This document shows, piece by piece, positions 54,082 through 63,586 of a stretch of DNA of 64,000 nt. A program made the translations under genes and the position numbers. Origin of the DNA: a bacterium 1XD21-13 (GTDB taxonomy: Bacteria > Bacillota > Clostridia > Lachnospirales > Lachnospiraceae); the NCBI GenBank assembly GCA_009917555.1, contig QZDX01000010.1, positions 1 through 64,000 of the forward strand, read 5' to 3'. The notes beneath the pieces are model-generated. The model saw nothing but the letters and a program-made list of their open reading frames with translations, was not told the origin of the DNA and did no database searches. How positions within the stretch are numbered: position 1 is the stretch's first letter; every line of letters begins with the position of its first letter.

Positions 54082-54129
54082 AAAAAAGACTTTACTTCTG
54101 AGTGTGATTCTCAAAAGCAAAGCCTTTTT
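54082..54129 (-). terminator. carB terminator
   Basis: On the minus strand AAAGGCTTTGCTTTTGAG pairs with CTCAGAAGTAAAGTCTTT with minor mismatches, then TTT. It ends the minus-strand operon. Confidence 0.8.
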
Positions 54130-54144
54130 GTAAGCTTATATTAA

Positions 54145-57100
54145 TTATTTCATCTCAATCTCACTATGCAACTGCTGCAAGGACTTCACCTCCAGCTTGC
54201 CGCCCTTTTCCTTCACCTTCCGAATTCCTTCCGTTGTAGCGATAGCCGCCGCCATAGTCGTCATATAGGGTATCTTTCCCTTAATAGCCGCCTTGCGGAT
54301 GTAGCTGTCGTCATACCGGCTTTCCTTGCCGGAGGGTGTGTTGACAATGAGCTGAATCTCCCCATTGGCAATAGCGTCCATAATATTAGGCCGTCCCTCC
54401 TGGAGCTTCTTTACCTTCCGGGCCGGAATCCCGTCCGCCACAATCATATCGTAGGTGCGCCCCGTAGCCATAATGGAAAAGCCATCTGCATAAAAGCCTC
54501 TGGCCACCTGAAGAACCTCCGGCTTATCCCGGTCGCTGACACTAATGAGCACCGTTCCTGACAGAGGCAGGCAGGTCTGGGTTGCCTCCTGGGATTTGTA
54601 AAATGCCTCGCCAAAGTTGGAGGCAAGTCCAAGGACCTCCCCGGTAGAGCGCATCTCCGGCCCAAGAAGGGGATCAACCTCCTGGAACATATTGAAGGGG
54701 AATACGGCTTCCTTTACCCCGTAATGATGGAAATGGCTTTCCTTAAGCCCCGGAACCGGCGAGGGTCTTCCCGTCAGCTCCTCCGTAATCACCTCTGTGG
54801 CAAGCTGTACCATCTGAATGTTGCAGACCTTGGATACCAGCGGCACCGTCCGGGATGCCCTGGGATTGGCCTCCAGCACAAAGACCCTTCCGTCCTCAAT
54901 GGCATACTGCATATTCATGAGACCGCAGACATGCATCTCCTCCGCAATCTTCTTGGTGTATTCCTTAATTGTCCTTAAATTCTCCTCCGAAATGTTGAGA
55001 GAAGGCAGAATACAGGCCGAATCGCCGGAATGTACCCCGGCCAGCTCAATATGCTCCATGACCGCCGGAACAAAGGCATGGGTTCCGTCACAGATGGCGT
55101 CCGCCTCACACTCCATGGCGTGATGCAGAAAACGGTCAATGAGAATGGGCCGATCCGGTGTCACGCCCACAGCAGCCCGCATATAACCGATGAGGCTTTC
55201 CGGATCATGAACCACCTCCATGCCCCGACCTCCCAGCACGTAGGAGGGACGCACCATAACAGGATAACCAATCTTCTCGGCAATCGTCAGAGCCTCATCC
55301 GCATTGACAGCCATTCCGGCCTCCGGCATGGGAATCTCAAGCTTCTCCATAATAGCCCGGAACCGATCCCGATCCTCTGCCAGGTCAATAATCTCCGGAC
55401 TGGTGCCTAAGATGCGCACACCGTTCTTTTCCAGCTCTGCCGCCAGATTGAGAGGTGTCTGACCACCAAACTGGGCAATCACACCCACTGGCTTCTCCTT
55501 TTTGTGGATGCTTAAGACATCCTCCAGGGTCAGAGGCTCAAAATACAGCTTGTCCGAGGTATCATAATCCGTAGAAACCGTCTCCGGATTGCAGTTTACA
55601 ATAATCGTCTCAAATCCCAGCTTCTTCAAGGCAATAGCCGCATGGACACAGCAGTAATCGAACTCAATGCCCTGGCCGATCCGGTTGGGACCTCCTCCCA
55701 GAATCATAATCTTAGGCCGATCCGTGTTGATGGTACTGTGATCCGGCGCATTGTAGGTGGAATAATAGTAGGCATTGTCCTTGGTGCCGCTTACATGCAC
55801 GCCCTCCCAGGCTTCCGTCACACCTATGGCAATTCTGGCCTTGCGGATATCGGCCTCGGGGACCTCCAGAATCTGGCTTAAATACCGGTCGGAGAAACCG
55901 TCCTGTTTAGCCTTCCTTAGCGCCTCTGCCTCCGGCACTCTCCCATGGCTGGAGGCCAAAAGTGCCTCCTCCTCTTCCACCAGCTCTCTCATCTGATCAA
56001 TAAAATAATGCTTAATCTTCGTGAGCTCATAGAGCTCCTCCGTAGTCGCTCCCTTGCGGAGAGCCTCATACATAATAAACTGCCGCTCACTGGTAGCTGC
56101 ATGGAGCATTTTCAAAAGCTCACGCTTAGTTTTTTGGTGAAAATCCTTGGCAAAGCCCAGACCATAGCGGCCATTTTCCAGGCTTCGTATAGCCTTCTGA
56201 AATGCCTCCTTGTAGGTCTTGCCAATACTCATGACCTCGCCTACGGCGCGCATCTGGGTGCCCAGCTTGTCCTCCACACCCTTGAACTTCTCAAAGGCCC
56301 ACCGGGCAAACTTGATTACTACATAGTCCCCGTCCGGTACATAGCGATCCAGAGTGCCGTATTTGCCGCAGGGAATCTCGTCCAGGGTAAGGCCGGAGGC
56401 CAGCATAGCGGAAACCAGGGCAATGGGGAAGCCCGTTGCCTTGGAAGCCAGGGCCGAGGAACGGGAGGTTCTGGGGTTGATCTCAATTACAATATCCCGG
56501 TCTGTTACCGGATCGTGGGCCCACTGTACATTGGTTCCGCCGATGACCTGAATTGCCTCCGCAATGCGGTAGGACTTCTCCTGGAGCCTTTTTTGCACAT
56601 CCTCGGAGATCGTCAGCATGGGGGCGGAGCAGAAGGAATCACCCGTATGTACGCCCAGGGGATCGATATTCTCAATAAAGCAGACCGTAATAATGTTATT
56701 CTTGCTGTCCCGGACTACCTCAAGCTCCAGCTCCTCCCAGCCAAGAATGGATTCCTCCACCAGAACCTGGCCTACCAGACTGGCCTGCAGCCCCCTGGCG
56801 GTAACGGTTCTAAGCTCCTCCACATTGTAGACCAGACCGCCGCCTGCGCCGCCCATGGTGTAGGCCGGACGCAGAACCACCGGATAGCCCAGCTTCTCCG
56901 CAATGGCTACGGCCTCATCCACACTGTAGGCCACCTCGCTGCGGGCCATCTCAATACCGAGGCTGTCCATGGTATGCTTAAACTCGATCCGGTCCTCGCC
57001 ACGCTCAATGGCATCCACCTGGACCCCAATAACCTTCACATGGTACTGCTCCAAAACTCCTGCCTTAGAAAGCTCCGAACAAAGATTAAGACCGGACTGT

Positions 57101-57375
57101 CCGCCGAGATTCGGCAATAAGGCATCTGGTCTCTCCTTCTCAATAATCTGTGTCAGCCGTTCCACATTGAGCGGCTCAATATACGTTACATCTGCAGTTC
57201 CGGGATCGGTCATAATGGTGGCCGGATTGGAATTCACCAATACAATCTCATAGCCCAATTTTTTTAACGCCTTGCACGCCTGTGTGCCGGAATAGTCAAA
57301 CTCACAGGCCTGGCCGATGATAATAGGACCGGAACCGATAATCAGAACCTTGTGGATATCGTTTCTTTTACTCAT
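54145..57375 (-). CDS. carB: Carbamoyl-phosphate synthase, large subunit
   Basis: Makes carbamoyl phosphate for pyrimidine and arginine synthesis. 1076 residues, full length, with two duplicated ATP-grasp halves. First: 'VLIIGSGPIIIGQACEFDYS', 'YPVVLRPAYTMGGAGGGLVY'. Second: 'IMILGGGPNRIGQGIEFDYC', 'YPVMVRPSYVLGGRGMEVVH'. The C-terminal allosteric MGS-like domain contains 'LISVSDRDKPEVLQVARGFY'. No carA (glutaminase) gene is in the window, so the partner must be encoded elsewhere. Confidence 0.97.
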   Translation of the reverse strand: MSKRNDIHKVLIIGSGPIIIGQACEFDYSGTQACKALKKLGYEIVLVNSNPATIMTDPGTADVTYIEPLNVERLTQIIEKERPDALLPNLGGQSGLNLCSELSKAGVLEQYHVKVIGVQVDAIERGEDRIEFKHTMDSLGIEMARSEVAYSVDEAVAIAEKLGYPVVLRPAYTMGGAGGGLVYNVEELRTVTARGLQASLVGQVLVEESILGWEELELEVVRDSKNNIITVCFIENIDPLGVHTGDSFCSAPMLTISEDVQKRLQEKSYRIAEAIQVIGGTNVQWAHDPVTDRDIVIEINPRTSRSSALASKATGFPIALVSAMLASGLTLDEIPCGKYGTLDRYVPDGDYVVIKFARWAFEKFKGVEDKLGTQMRAVGEVMSIGKTYKEAFQKAIRSLENGRYGLGFAKDFHQKTKRELLKMLHAATSERQFIMYEALRKGATTEELYELTKIKHYFIDQMRELVEEEEALLASSHGRVPEAEALRKAKQDGFSDRYLSQILEVPEADIRKARIAIGVTEAWEGVHVSGTKDNAYYYSTYNAPDHSTINTDRPKIMILGGGPNRIGQGIEFDYCCVHAAIALKKLGFETIIVNCNPETVSTDYDTSDKLYFEPLTLEDVLSIHKKEKPVGVIAQFGGQTPLNLAAELEKNGVRILGTSPEIIDLAEDRDRFRAIMEKLEIPMPEAGMAVNADEALTIAEKIGYPVMVRPSYVLGGRGMEVVHDPESLIGYMRAAVGVTPDRPILIDRFLHHAMECEADAICDGTHAFVPAVMEHIELAGVHSGDSACILPSLNISEENLRTIKEYTKKIAEEMHVCGLMNMQYAIEDGRVFVLEANPRASRTVPLVSKVCNIQMVQLATEVITEELTGRPSPVPGLKESHFHHYGVKEAVFPFNMFQEVDPLLGPEMRSTGEVLGLASNFGEAFYKSQEATQTCLPLSGTVLISVSDRDKPEVLQVARGFYADGFSIMATGRTYDMIVADGIPARKVKKLQEGRPNIMDAIANGEIQLIVNTPSGKESRYDDSYIRKAAIKGKIPYMTTMAAAIATTEGIRKVKEKGGKLEVKSLQQLHSEIEMK

Positions 57376-57451
57376 ACATGTTCTCCTTTATATATTAACA
57401 GGATACCTTAGTGAACAAAGGGGCACCCGTTTTCTTACACTCTGCTTCCAG

Positions 57452-57886
57452 CTACTCTAAAATAATGGTAAAGGGCCCGTCGTTTACCAGCTCTACCTTC
57501 ATGTCCGCCCCAAAGCTTCCCTGCTGGACCTTGGAAGCCTTGCCCCGGCAGCTCTCAATAATATATTCATACAGCTCCTGGGCAAGTGCCGGATCTCCTG
57601 CATTGGTGAAGCCTGGCCGGTTGCCGTGACTGCAGTCCGCATAGAGGGTAAACTGTGAAATCAGGAGAAGCTCCCCCTCCACATCCTTTAAGGATAGATT
57701 GATTTTTCCGTTTTCATCAGGGAAAATCCGCAGGCCCAGCATTTTCTTTACCAACCGGTCCGCCTCTGCTCTTGTATCCTTTTGTCCTACACCAATGAGG
57801 ACCAGAAAGCCTTTTCCTATATTTCCAATAACAGTCCCATCCACCGTTACCGATGCATGGGACACTCTCTGTATGACAAACCTCAT
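57452..57886 (-). CDS. dtd: D-aminoacyl-tRNA deacylase
   Basis: 144-residue proofreading enzyme that removes D-amino acids from tRNA. Active-site motifs '[13 protein letters not shown]' (SQxT) and '[11 protein letters not shown]' (NxPxF) are visible. Start at MRFVIQRV (57886); the longer open frame upstream runs into the kinase gene. It lies just upstream of carB in the same orientation. Confidence 0.95.
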   Translation of the reverse strand: MRFVIQRVSHASVTVDGTVIGNIGKGFLVLIGVGQKDTRAEADRLVKKMLGLRIFPDENGKINLSLKDVEGELLLISQFTLYADCSHGNRPGFTNAGDPALAQELYEYIIESCRGKASKVQQGSFGADMKVELVNDGPFTIILE

Positions 57887-57918
57887 AAAATCTATTTCTC
57901 CTGTAAAGAAAGCCTTGT

Positions 57919-57946
57919 GGGTCCTGCCTCGCCATAAGGCAGGACC
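57919..57946. repeat. Hairpin between the Cmk-like gene and dtd
   Basis: GGTCCTGCCT pairs perfectly with AGGCAGGACC around a 7-nt loop; no T-run. Intercistronic structure. Confidence 0.55.
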
Positions 57947-57956
57947 TAAAAGGATG

Positions 57957-58595
57957 TTAAATTCTCTCGTGCTCTTTTTCCTTGTATGTAACAAATTCCC
58001 GGATGATTTGGATGGTTCCGTCAATTCCAAGGGTGCTGGTATTGAGGCACAAATCATAGCCGGCCGCTTCTCCCCACTTTTTGCTTGTGTAGTAATTATA
58101 GTAGCTGGCTCGGCTCTTATCCGTCTTGCGGATCAGATCCTTGGCCTTTGCATCCGTCAGATCGTGGCGTCTGGCAATCCGCGTAATGCGTGCCTGGAGA
58201 TCCGCGTAGAGAAATACATTGACCACATTGGGAACATTCTCCAAGGCGTAATCCGCACATCTTCCCACGATGACGCAGGGTCCCTCTGACGCTATCTTCT
58301 TGATGCTGTCAAACTGTGCAAGAAATACCTTATGATTCAAGGGCATCTCAGAGAAGGCTGCTGAAGAATAGCCCGTGGAGTATGTATCCATTACCAGGGA
58401 ATACAAAAAGCTGTTGGTGGGCTTCTCGTCGTGGTTTTCAAAAAGCTCCTGGCACAAGCCGCTGTCCTTGGCTGCCCTTGACAGAAGATCCTTGTCATAG
58501 CAGGGGATTCCAAGCTCCTCCGCCAGCTTCATTCCTATATCATGGCCGCCGCTGCCATACTGACGTCCGATTGTAATAACTGTATGAATTGCCAT
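57957..58595 (-). CDS. Cytidylate kinase-like family protein
   Basis: 212-residue P-loop kinase-like protein. '[20 protein letters not shown]' is the modified P-loop of the Cytidylate_kin2 family, followed by '[17 protein letters not shown]' and '[12 protein letters not shown]'. These proteins are distinct from housekeeping Cmk and their substrate is not well defined. ATG is preceded by AAAGGGG. Confidence 0.88.
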   Translation of the reverse strand: MAIHTVITIGRQYGSGGHDIGMKLAEELGIPCYDKDLLSRAAKDSGLCQELFENHDEKPTNSFLYSLVMDTYSTGYSSAAFSEMPLNHKVFLAQFDSIKKIASEGPCVIVGRCADYALENVPNVVNVFLYADLQARITRIARRHDLTDAKAKDLIRKTDKSRASYYNYYTSKKWGEAAGYDLCLNTSTLGIDGTIQIIREFVTYKEKEHERI

Positions 58596-58712
58596 ATTGG
58601 TGTTCGCCCCTTTCTAAAACTGTCGTATCCCATACAAAATCGTCTGCTAACAGCCGATTTGCAAGTAATACCCTTCGCACTGCTCATTGCTTATGAGAAC
58701 ATTATACACCAA

Positions 58713-59474
58713 TCATTCGTTTTTTTCCAGACTCATAATAATTCCCTTTGCAATCCCCTTGGCAATGTCATTCTGATAGCTATCATCCGCAAGGCTCACC
58801 GCTTCGTCTCCATTGCTTATATAGCCCACCTCTATGAGCACAGCAGGCATCTCCGTATCGGAAATAATATGATAACTTCCCTCCTGAAAGCCTCCGTCAA
58901 GAGCTCCGCTTTCCTTAACTACGGCCGTTTCAATCATCTCAGCCAAATTGGCACTCTGCTTACTGCTCTCTTTATAGTAGCTGACTACTCCGGAGCTGCT
59001 GCTGTCCTCGGAATACCCACAGTGAACGCTTACCAGAAGATCTGCCTGGGCTTCATTGGCCTTCTGTACCCGATCCTCCTTGGAGATTCTTGTATCATCC
59101 TCACGAAGCATAAGGACCTGACAGCCCTGCCCCTCCAGCATTACCTTAAGCTTTTCGCAGATATCCATGGTTACCTGCTTTTCCGACGTACCTCCGTTGC
59201 TCTTTCCCACGTCCTCGCCCCCATGGCCAGGATCAATGGCGATCACAAAGCTTCCGCTTTTTGAGGCAATTGTAGCCGAACCACCGGAAACAAGCTTGAT
59301 AACGGCAAAGATGATGAGACCCACCACTACAAGGGCGGCAACTCCTCCGCCAATCAAAAGCATAAGCTTTTTCTTGCGTCTTCGCTCCTGTTCCCTCTGT
59401 CTTCTTCTGCGTGCCTCCATTCTCCTCCGACGTTCTGCCGAACTCATCTCCTGTTCTCTTTCGTTACGTGCCAT
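58713..59474 (-). CDS. N-acetylmuramoyl-L-alanine amidase (Amidase_3), membrane-anchored
   Basis: 253-residue cell-wall hydrolase. A very basic N-terminus (many R residues in 1-35), a TM anchor near 38-62, then the zinc amidase domain: His in 'VIAIDPGHGGEDVG' near 82, Glu later in 'MPAVLIEVGYISN' near 220. It cuts the amide bond between MurNAc and the stem peptide. Confidence 0.93.
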   Translation of the reverse strand: MARNEREQEMSSAERRRRMEARRRRQREQERRRKKKLMLLIGGGVAALVVVGLIIFAVIKLVSGGSATIASKSGSFVIAIDPGHGGEDVGKSNGGTSEKQVTMDICEKLKVMLEGQGCQVLMLREDDTRISKEDRVQKANEAQADLLVSVHCGYSEDSSSSGVVSYYKESSKQSANLAEMIETAVVKESGALDGGFQEGSYHIISDTEMPAVLIEVGYISNGDEAVSLADDSYQNDIAKGIAKGIIMSLEKNE

Positions 59475-59493
59475 AGCCTTATTCTATCCCCCG

Positions 59494-61095
59494 TTATTTT
59501 TCCCATTTTTCGCAGAGTGCCTGCAGCTGGTCCGCAAGCTTTGCCAGATCCTTATTTGCCCATCCCTTGCTCTTATCGATCAGGCGCATGAGTCTCTTGC
59601 CAACCTCCACCAATCTATCATATACGGTAGAAGTAGGTTTGGCAAGCTTTTTATCCTTTTCGATCCGCACTTTATTTCCAACCTCAAGATGGGTGTTGGT
59701 GATCAGATCGTAGCAGCCGCCACTGTAGGGTGCCCTGGCATCGTATCCGTAGCCCGATTCCAGACATTCCACAAACCGGTCACAAACCGTATCCTCCCCG
59801 TGAACCACAAACACTCTTTTGGGCTTATTTTGAAAGCCCGAAAGCCAGGAAATCAGTCCTTCCTTGTCCGCATGTCCGCTGATGCCCGCCAGCTTCATAA
59901 TTTTAGCCCGTATCTCGATCTCCTCACCGAACAGCTTCACCGTGGAAGCCCCCTCCACAATAGCCCGGCCAAGCGTTCCCACTGCCTGGTAGCCTACGAA
60001 AAGGATGGTACTGTCCCCCCGCCAGAGATTGTGTTTTAAGTGATGGCGGATACGTCCGGCCTCGCACATACCGGAGGCAGACAGGATTACCTTGGGCTCA
60101 TCATCAAAATTAATAGCCTTGGATTCGTCACTGGTAATGGACAGGTTCAGTCCCGGAAATGAGATGGGATTGATGCCCTTCTTTACCAGCTCCAGGGTGG
60201 CCTCGTCAAAACATTCGTGCATATTTTTATTGAAAATGGTGGTTGCCTGAACTGCCAGGGGACTATCCACATAGACCGGGAAATTCTCATGTCCCCGTAC
60301 AAGTCCCTGCTCCTTAATCTCCCGAAAGAAATAGAGCATCTCTTGCGTTCTTCCCACTGCAAAAGAGGGAATGACCACATTGCCGCCCCGGTCAAAGGTG
60401 TCCTGAAGAATAGCCGTAAGTGCTTTCACATAATCGGGCCGCTCTCCATGGCTGCGATCCCCGTAGGTGGATTCCATTACCACATAATCCGCATCCTCCA
60501 CCGTCCCCGGCTCCTTTAAAATGGGCTGGCTGTGATTGCCAATATCACCGGAGAACACAATTTTGCGCTCCTCGCTCCCCTCTGTCAGCCAAATCTCAAT
60601 GCAGGAGGAGCCAAGAAGGTGCCCCACATCCGTAAAGCGAATGGCAATTCCCTCGGCCGCCTGAATCCGCTCACCATAGGCACAGCCGCAAAAGAGCTTT
60701 AAGGCTCCATCCGCATCAGCCATGGTATAGAGAGGAACATATTCCTCGCCTCCGGAACGTTTTGCCTTTCGATTCCTCCACTCGGCCTCAAAGGTCTGAA
60801 TATGGGCACTGTCACGCAGCATGATCTCACACAGATCCCGTGTAGCCTTGGTAGAGAATATCGTGCCTCGAAAGCCCTGCTTGTAAAGAAGAGGCAGCAG
60901 CCCGGAATGATCGATATGGGCATGTGTCAGAAATACAAAATCAATATCAGCTGCAGCCACAGGGATTTCCCGGTTCTTATAATAGTCGGGGCCCTGCTCC
61001 ATGCCGTAGTCCACCAGCATAATCTTATCACAGGCCTCCAACATATGACAGCTTCCGGTTACCTCATGAGCTGCTCCCAAAAATGTAATCCTCAT
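59494..61095 (-). CDS. MBL-fold beta-CASP RNA-processing hydrolase
   Basis: 533-residue metallo-beta-lactamase/beta-CASP protein of the YsmA/CPSF-like group. Zinc motif 'FLTHAHIDHSGLLPLLYKQG' (HxHxDH), 'GHLLGSSCIEIWL', 'FSGDIGNHSQPILK', beta-CASP 'VVIPSFAVGRTQEMLYF', and C-terminal 'HVDxxxL-type ISGHADKEGL' and 'VFVVHGEDTVCDRFVE'. Likely an RNA endo/exonuclease. Start at MRITFLGAAHEVTG with GGAAAGGGGAC upstream. Confidence 0.9.
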   Translation of the reverse strand: MRITFLGAAHEVTGSCHMLEACDKIMLVDYGMEQGPDYYKNREIPVAAADIDFVFLTHAHIDHSGLLPLLYKQGFRGTIFSTKATRDLCEIMLRDSAHIQTFEAEWRNRKAKRSGGEEYVPLYTMADADGALKLFCGCAYGERIQAAEGIAIRFTDVGHLLGSSCIEIWLTEGSEERKIVFSGDIGNHSQPILKEPGTVEDADYVVMESTYGDRSHGERPDYVKALTAILQDTFDRGGNVVIPSFAVGRTQEMLYFFREIKEQGLVRGHENFPVYVDSPLAVQATTIFNKNMHECFDEATLELVKKGINPISFPGLNLSITSDESKAINFDDEPKVILSASGMCEAGRIRHHLKHNLWRGDSTILFVGYQAVGTLGRAIVEGASTVKLFGEEIEIRAKIMKLAGISGHADKEGLISWLSGFQNKPKRVFVVHGEDTVCDRFVECLESGYGYDARAPYSGGCYDLITNTHLEVGNKVRIEKDKKLAKPTSTVYDRLVEVGKRLMRLIDKSKGWANKDLAKLADQLQALCEKWEK

Positions 61096-61121
61096 ATTTT
61101 GTCCCCTTTCCATGATTTATT

Positions 61122-61952
61122 TTATCTGCTTTTCTCCCGCAGCATAGCAATCTCCTTTGTCCATCCCTCATCATCATTGGGAGTCTCCAGAATAAAGGGC
61201 AGACCCCGAAGAGGCGGATTGTTGATGATGCGCTCAAAGGCGGCAAGACCGATACACCCCTCCCCGATGCGGGCGTGGCGATCCTTGTGGCTTCCCCTTG
61301 GATTCATACTGTCATTGATATGAATTGCCTTTAACCGGGACAACCCAAGGCAGCGATCAAACTCTTCCAATACACCGTCCAGGTCCTCCACGATATCATA
61401 GCCTGCGTCCCACACATGGCAGGTATCCAGGCAAACCCCCATTTTCTCCGAAAGCTCCACCTGATCCAATATCATTCGAAGCTCCTGAAAGCTTCTCCCT
61501 ATCTCGCTGCCCTTGCCTGCCATGGTCTCCAATAGTACCACCGTGGTCTGTTCCGGCTTCAGGCACTCATTCAGCATCTGAGCAATCAGCTCTATTCCTA
61601 TCTCCACTCCCTGTCCTACATGGCTGCCCGGATGAAAATTGTAATAATTTCCCGGAGTATATTCCATGCGGGAGAGATCATCGGCAAAGGCCTCTTTTGC
61701 AAAGCGCCGAACCTCCTCCTTATCTGAGCAGGCATTTAAGGTGTAGGGGGCATGGGCCACAATCTGTCCGTAGCCCTTCTCCCTCCAAAGAGCCAGATAG
61801 CGCTCCACATCATCGGCAATGACAGCCTTGGCGCTGCCACCTCTGGGATTCCTGGTAAAAAAGGCAAAGGTATTGGCTCCCAGCTTTAAAGCCTGCTTTC
61901 CCATAGCCTCGTAGCCCTTGGAGGAGGAAATATGACTTCCAATCATCAGCAT
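61122..61952 (-). CDS. nfo: Deoxyribonuclease IV (endonuclease IV)
   Basis: 276-residue AP endonuclease of base-excision repair, a TIM barrel with three zinc ions. Signature segments: '[20 protein letters not shown]', '[13 protein letters not shown]', '[12 protein letters not shown]', '[14 protein letters not shown]', '[15 protein letters not shown]' and '[20 protein letters not shown]'. Start 61952 has AAAAGGAG upstream. Downstream of the zinc-ribbon gene. Confidence 0.96.
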   Translation of the reverse strand: MLMIGSHISSSKGYEAMGKQALKLGANTFAFFTRNPRGGSAKAVIADDVERYLALWREKGYGQIVAHAPYTLNACSDKEEVRRFAKEAFADDLSRMEYTPGNYYNFHPGSHVGQGVEIGIELIAQMLNECLKPEQTTVVLLETMAGKGSEIGRSFQELRMILDQVELSEKMGVCLDTCHVWDAGYDIVEDLDGVLEEFDRCLGLSRLKAIHINDSMNPRGSHKDRHARIGEGCIGLAAFERIINNPPLRGLPFILETPNDDEGWTKEIAMLREKSR

Positions 61953-61976
61953 TGCTGCAAAACTCCTTTTCGTTTT

Positions 61977-62999
61977 CTATAGAGCCTGCTCCTTGATGGT
62001 GACGGTTACCCAGCCCGTTTCATAATTAAAGCCCACCTCCAGGCCCACAGGAGTATAGAAATATACAGCCTGATCTGGATTCTTCAGGATTTCCAGAAGC
62101 TCATCGGCTGTCAGCTTCTGGACATATTCCACTCCCTCATTTTGAATCTTATCCTGGGACTGAAAGCGCATGGCAAGCTCCCGGTCAATCTCCGTCATTT
62201 CCTCCGGGGTGATCTCCTTCCCGGATTCAATCCAAAAGCTTCGGGCGTCCAAGCGCACCTCTGTAACCTTCTCTTTGTAAAAGCTGTGTTTGAAAACCAC
62301 ACTGATCTTTTCTTCATCCATAAGGGTTACATAGCCGAAGGTGGATATGCCGCCCTCATATTCTTTATAGGTGTCTCGATAGCAGCCGGCCAGATTCCGC
62401 AAAGTGGCATTGATGGACTCTGTCTGCCCTGAGCCCTCCATCTCCAAAATAGGATATGTGGTATAGTATGTGCAGCTATCCTCCGGATCATCAGGGTCTA
62501 CGGACTCCACCACCCACTGAAGCCGGTAATCCAGATCCGTGCGGGTGCAATCTACGATCTCCTCATAGTAGGGGTCATCCTCCTGGGGCTCATAATAACC
62601 ATAGTCATAGTCGTCATCGTAATCGCCGTAAAAATCATCATCATAGTAATAGTCCCTGCGTCCTTGGGAGGAAACGCTGTCCCGCGCGGAATTTACAGCA
62701 AATACAATCAGGCCGATTAAAATTGCCAGCAGAAGCAGCACACCTACTGTCACACCGATCACAATCGCCACCGTGTGATTTTTCTGCTTTACGGGTGCTA
62801 TATGTACATAGGTGGGGCTTGTTCCCGGTCCGCCTGTGACACCTGTTCCACCGGCCATGCCGGCGGCAGAGCTCTGATTGGGATAGCTCTGTGGCTGCTG
62901 GGGCTGTCTTATGGCACCATATCCACAGCTTGTACACGCCCCATTGTGCATCAATGCCCCACAGCGGGGACAAAATCCAAAGTCACGATTCTCACTCAT
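61977..62999 (-). CDS. Zinc-ribbon membrane protein with C-terminal DUF3298-like domain
   Basis: 340 residues: an N-terminal double-CxxC zinc ribbon ('FCPRCGALMHNGACTSCGYG'), a Pro/Gln/Gly-rich linker, one TM span near 76-100, an acidic Tyr/Asp-rich segment, and an extracellular domain containing 'LDARSFWIESGKEITPEEMT' and 'YFYTPVGLEVGFNYETGWVT'. The domain resembles DUF3298/DUF4163 proteins of Firmicutes; assignment is by resemblance. Overlaps the upstream gene by 4 nt (ATGA), so coupled translation. Confidence 0.75.
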   Translation of the reverse strand: MSENRDFGFCPRCGALMHNGACTSCGYGAIRQPQQPQSYPNQSSAAGMAGGTGVTGGPGTSPTYVHIAPVKQKNHTVAIVIGVTVGVLLLLAILIGLIVFAVNSARDSVSSQGRRDYYYDDDFYGDYDDDYDYGYYEPQEDDPYYEEIVDCTRTDLDYRLQWVVESVDPDDPEDSCTYYTTYPILEMEGSGQTESINATLRNLAGCYRDTYKEYEGGISTFGYVTLMDEEKISVVFKHSFYKEKVTEVRLDARSFWIESGKEITPEEMTEIDRELAMRFQSQDKIQNEGVEYVQKLTADELLEILKNPDQAVYFYTPVGLEVGFNYETGWVTVTIKEQAL

Positions 63000-63586
63000 G
63001 CTTCTCCTCCTGTCAGTTCATCCAGATTTTTTCCGTAAGCATCCATAAAATATCTTAAAAACAGATCTGCTTCCGGCAGCTCCATCTGTCGGATATGACG
63101 AAGAGTCTGTTCCTTTGCTCGCACAAACTCCAGATTGCCTGTCTGTTCCTCTTCAACACATTTTATGTAAGCGGACAGCTTATCCGCTGCTTTTACCAGC
63201 TTCCAGAGGTAGCTGTCCTTTTCCTGCTTCTCAAAAATCTCCACATAGGCATAGCGCATTTCCTCCGGAAGCATCCCCAACAGGGTTTTGGAGGCCCGAT
63301 GCTCTATATCCTTATAGGTATTCTTTATCTCTGTGTTATAGTATTTTATAGGCGTTGGCATATCGCCTGTAATGATCTCTGTGGCATCGTGATACAACCC
63401 CAGAACAGCCGCCTTTTCCGCGGGAAGCTCTTTCCCAAGACGGGTATTGCCAATGACCGCCAAAGCGTGGGCGATCATAGACACCTCCAGACTGTGTTCA
63501 CTTAAATTTTCACTGCGTGAATTGCGCATCAAGGCCCAACGATCAATGTATTTCATCCGGGACATCATGGCAAAAAAACTGTTCAT
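62996..63586 (-). CDS. HD-domain 5'-deoxynucleotidase (YfbR-like)
   Basis: 196-residue HD hydrolase of the YfbR group, which dephosphorylates deoxyribonucleoside monophosphates. Metal ligands: His in 'NLSEHSLEVSMIAHALAV', HD in 'GLYHDATEIITGDMPTPIKY', Asp in 'KAADKLSAYIKC'. It overlaps neighbours on both sides by 4 nt, forming a tight operon with the zinc-ribbon gene. Confidence 0.92.
   Translation of the reverse strand: MNSFFAMMSRMKYIDRWALMRNSRSENLSEHSLEVSMIAHALAVIGNTRLGKELPAEKAAVLGLYHDATEIITGDMPTPIKYYNTEIKNTYKDIEHRASKTLLGMLPEEMRYAYVEIFEKQEKDSYLWKLVKAADKLSAYIKCVEEEQTGNLEFVRAKEQTLRHIRQMELPEADLFLRYFMDAYGKNLDELTGGEA

Noticed and set aside
55945-57120. 391-residue plus-strand open frame opposite carB
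   Set aside because: Antisense shadow of an intact, well-supported carB; composition is that of reverse-complement coding DNA.
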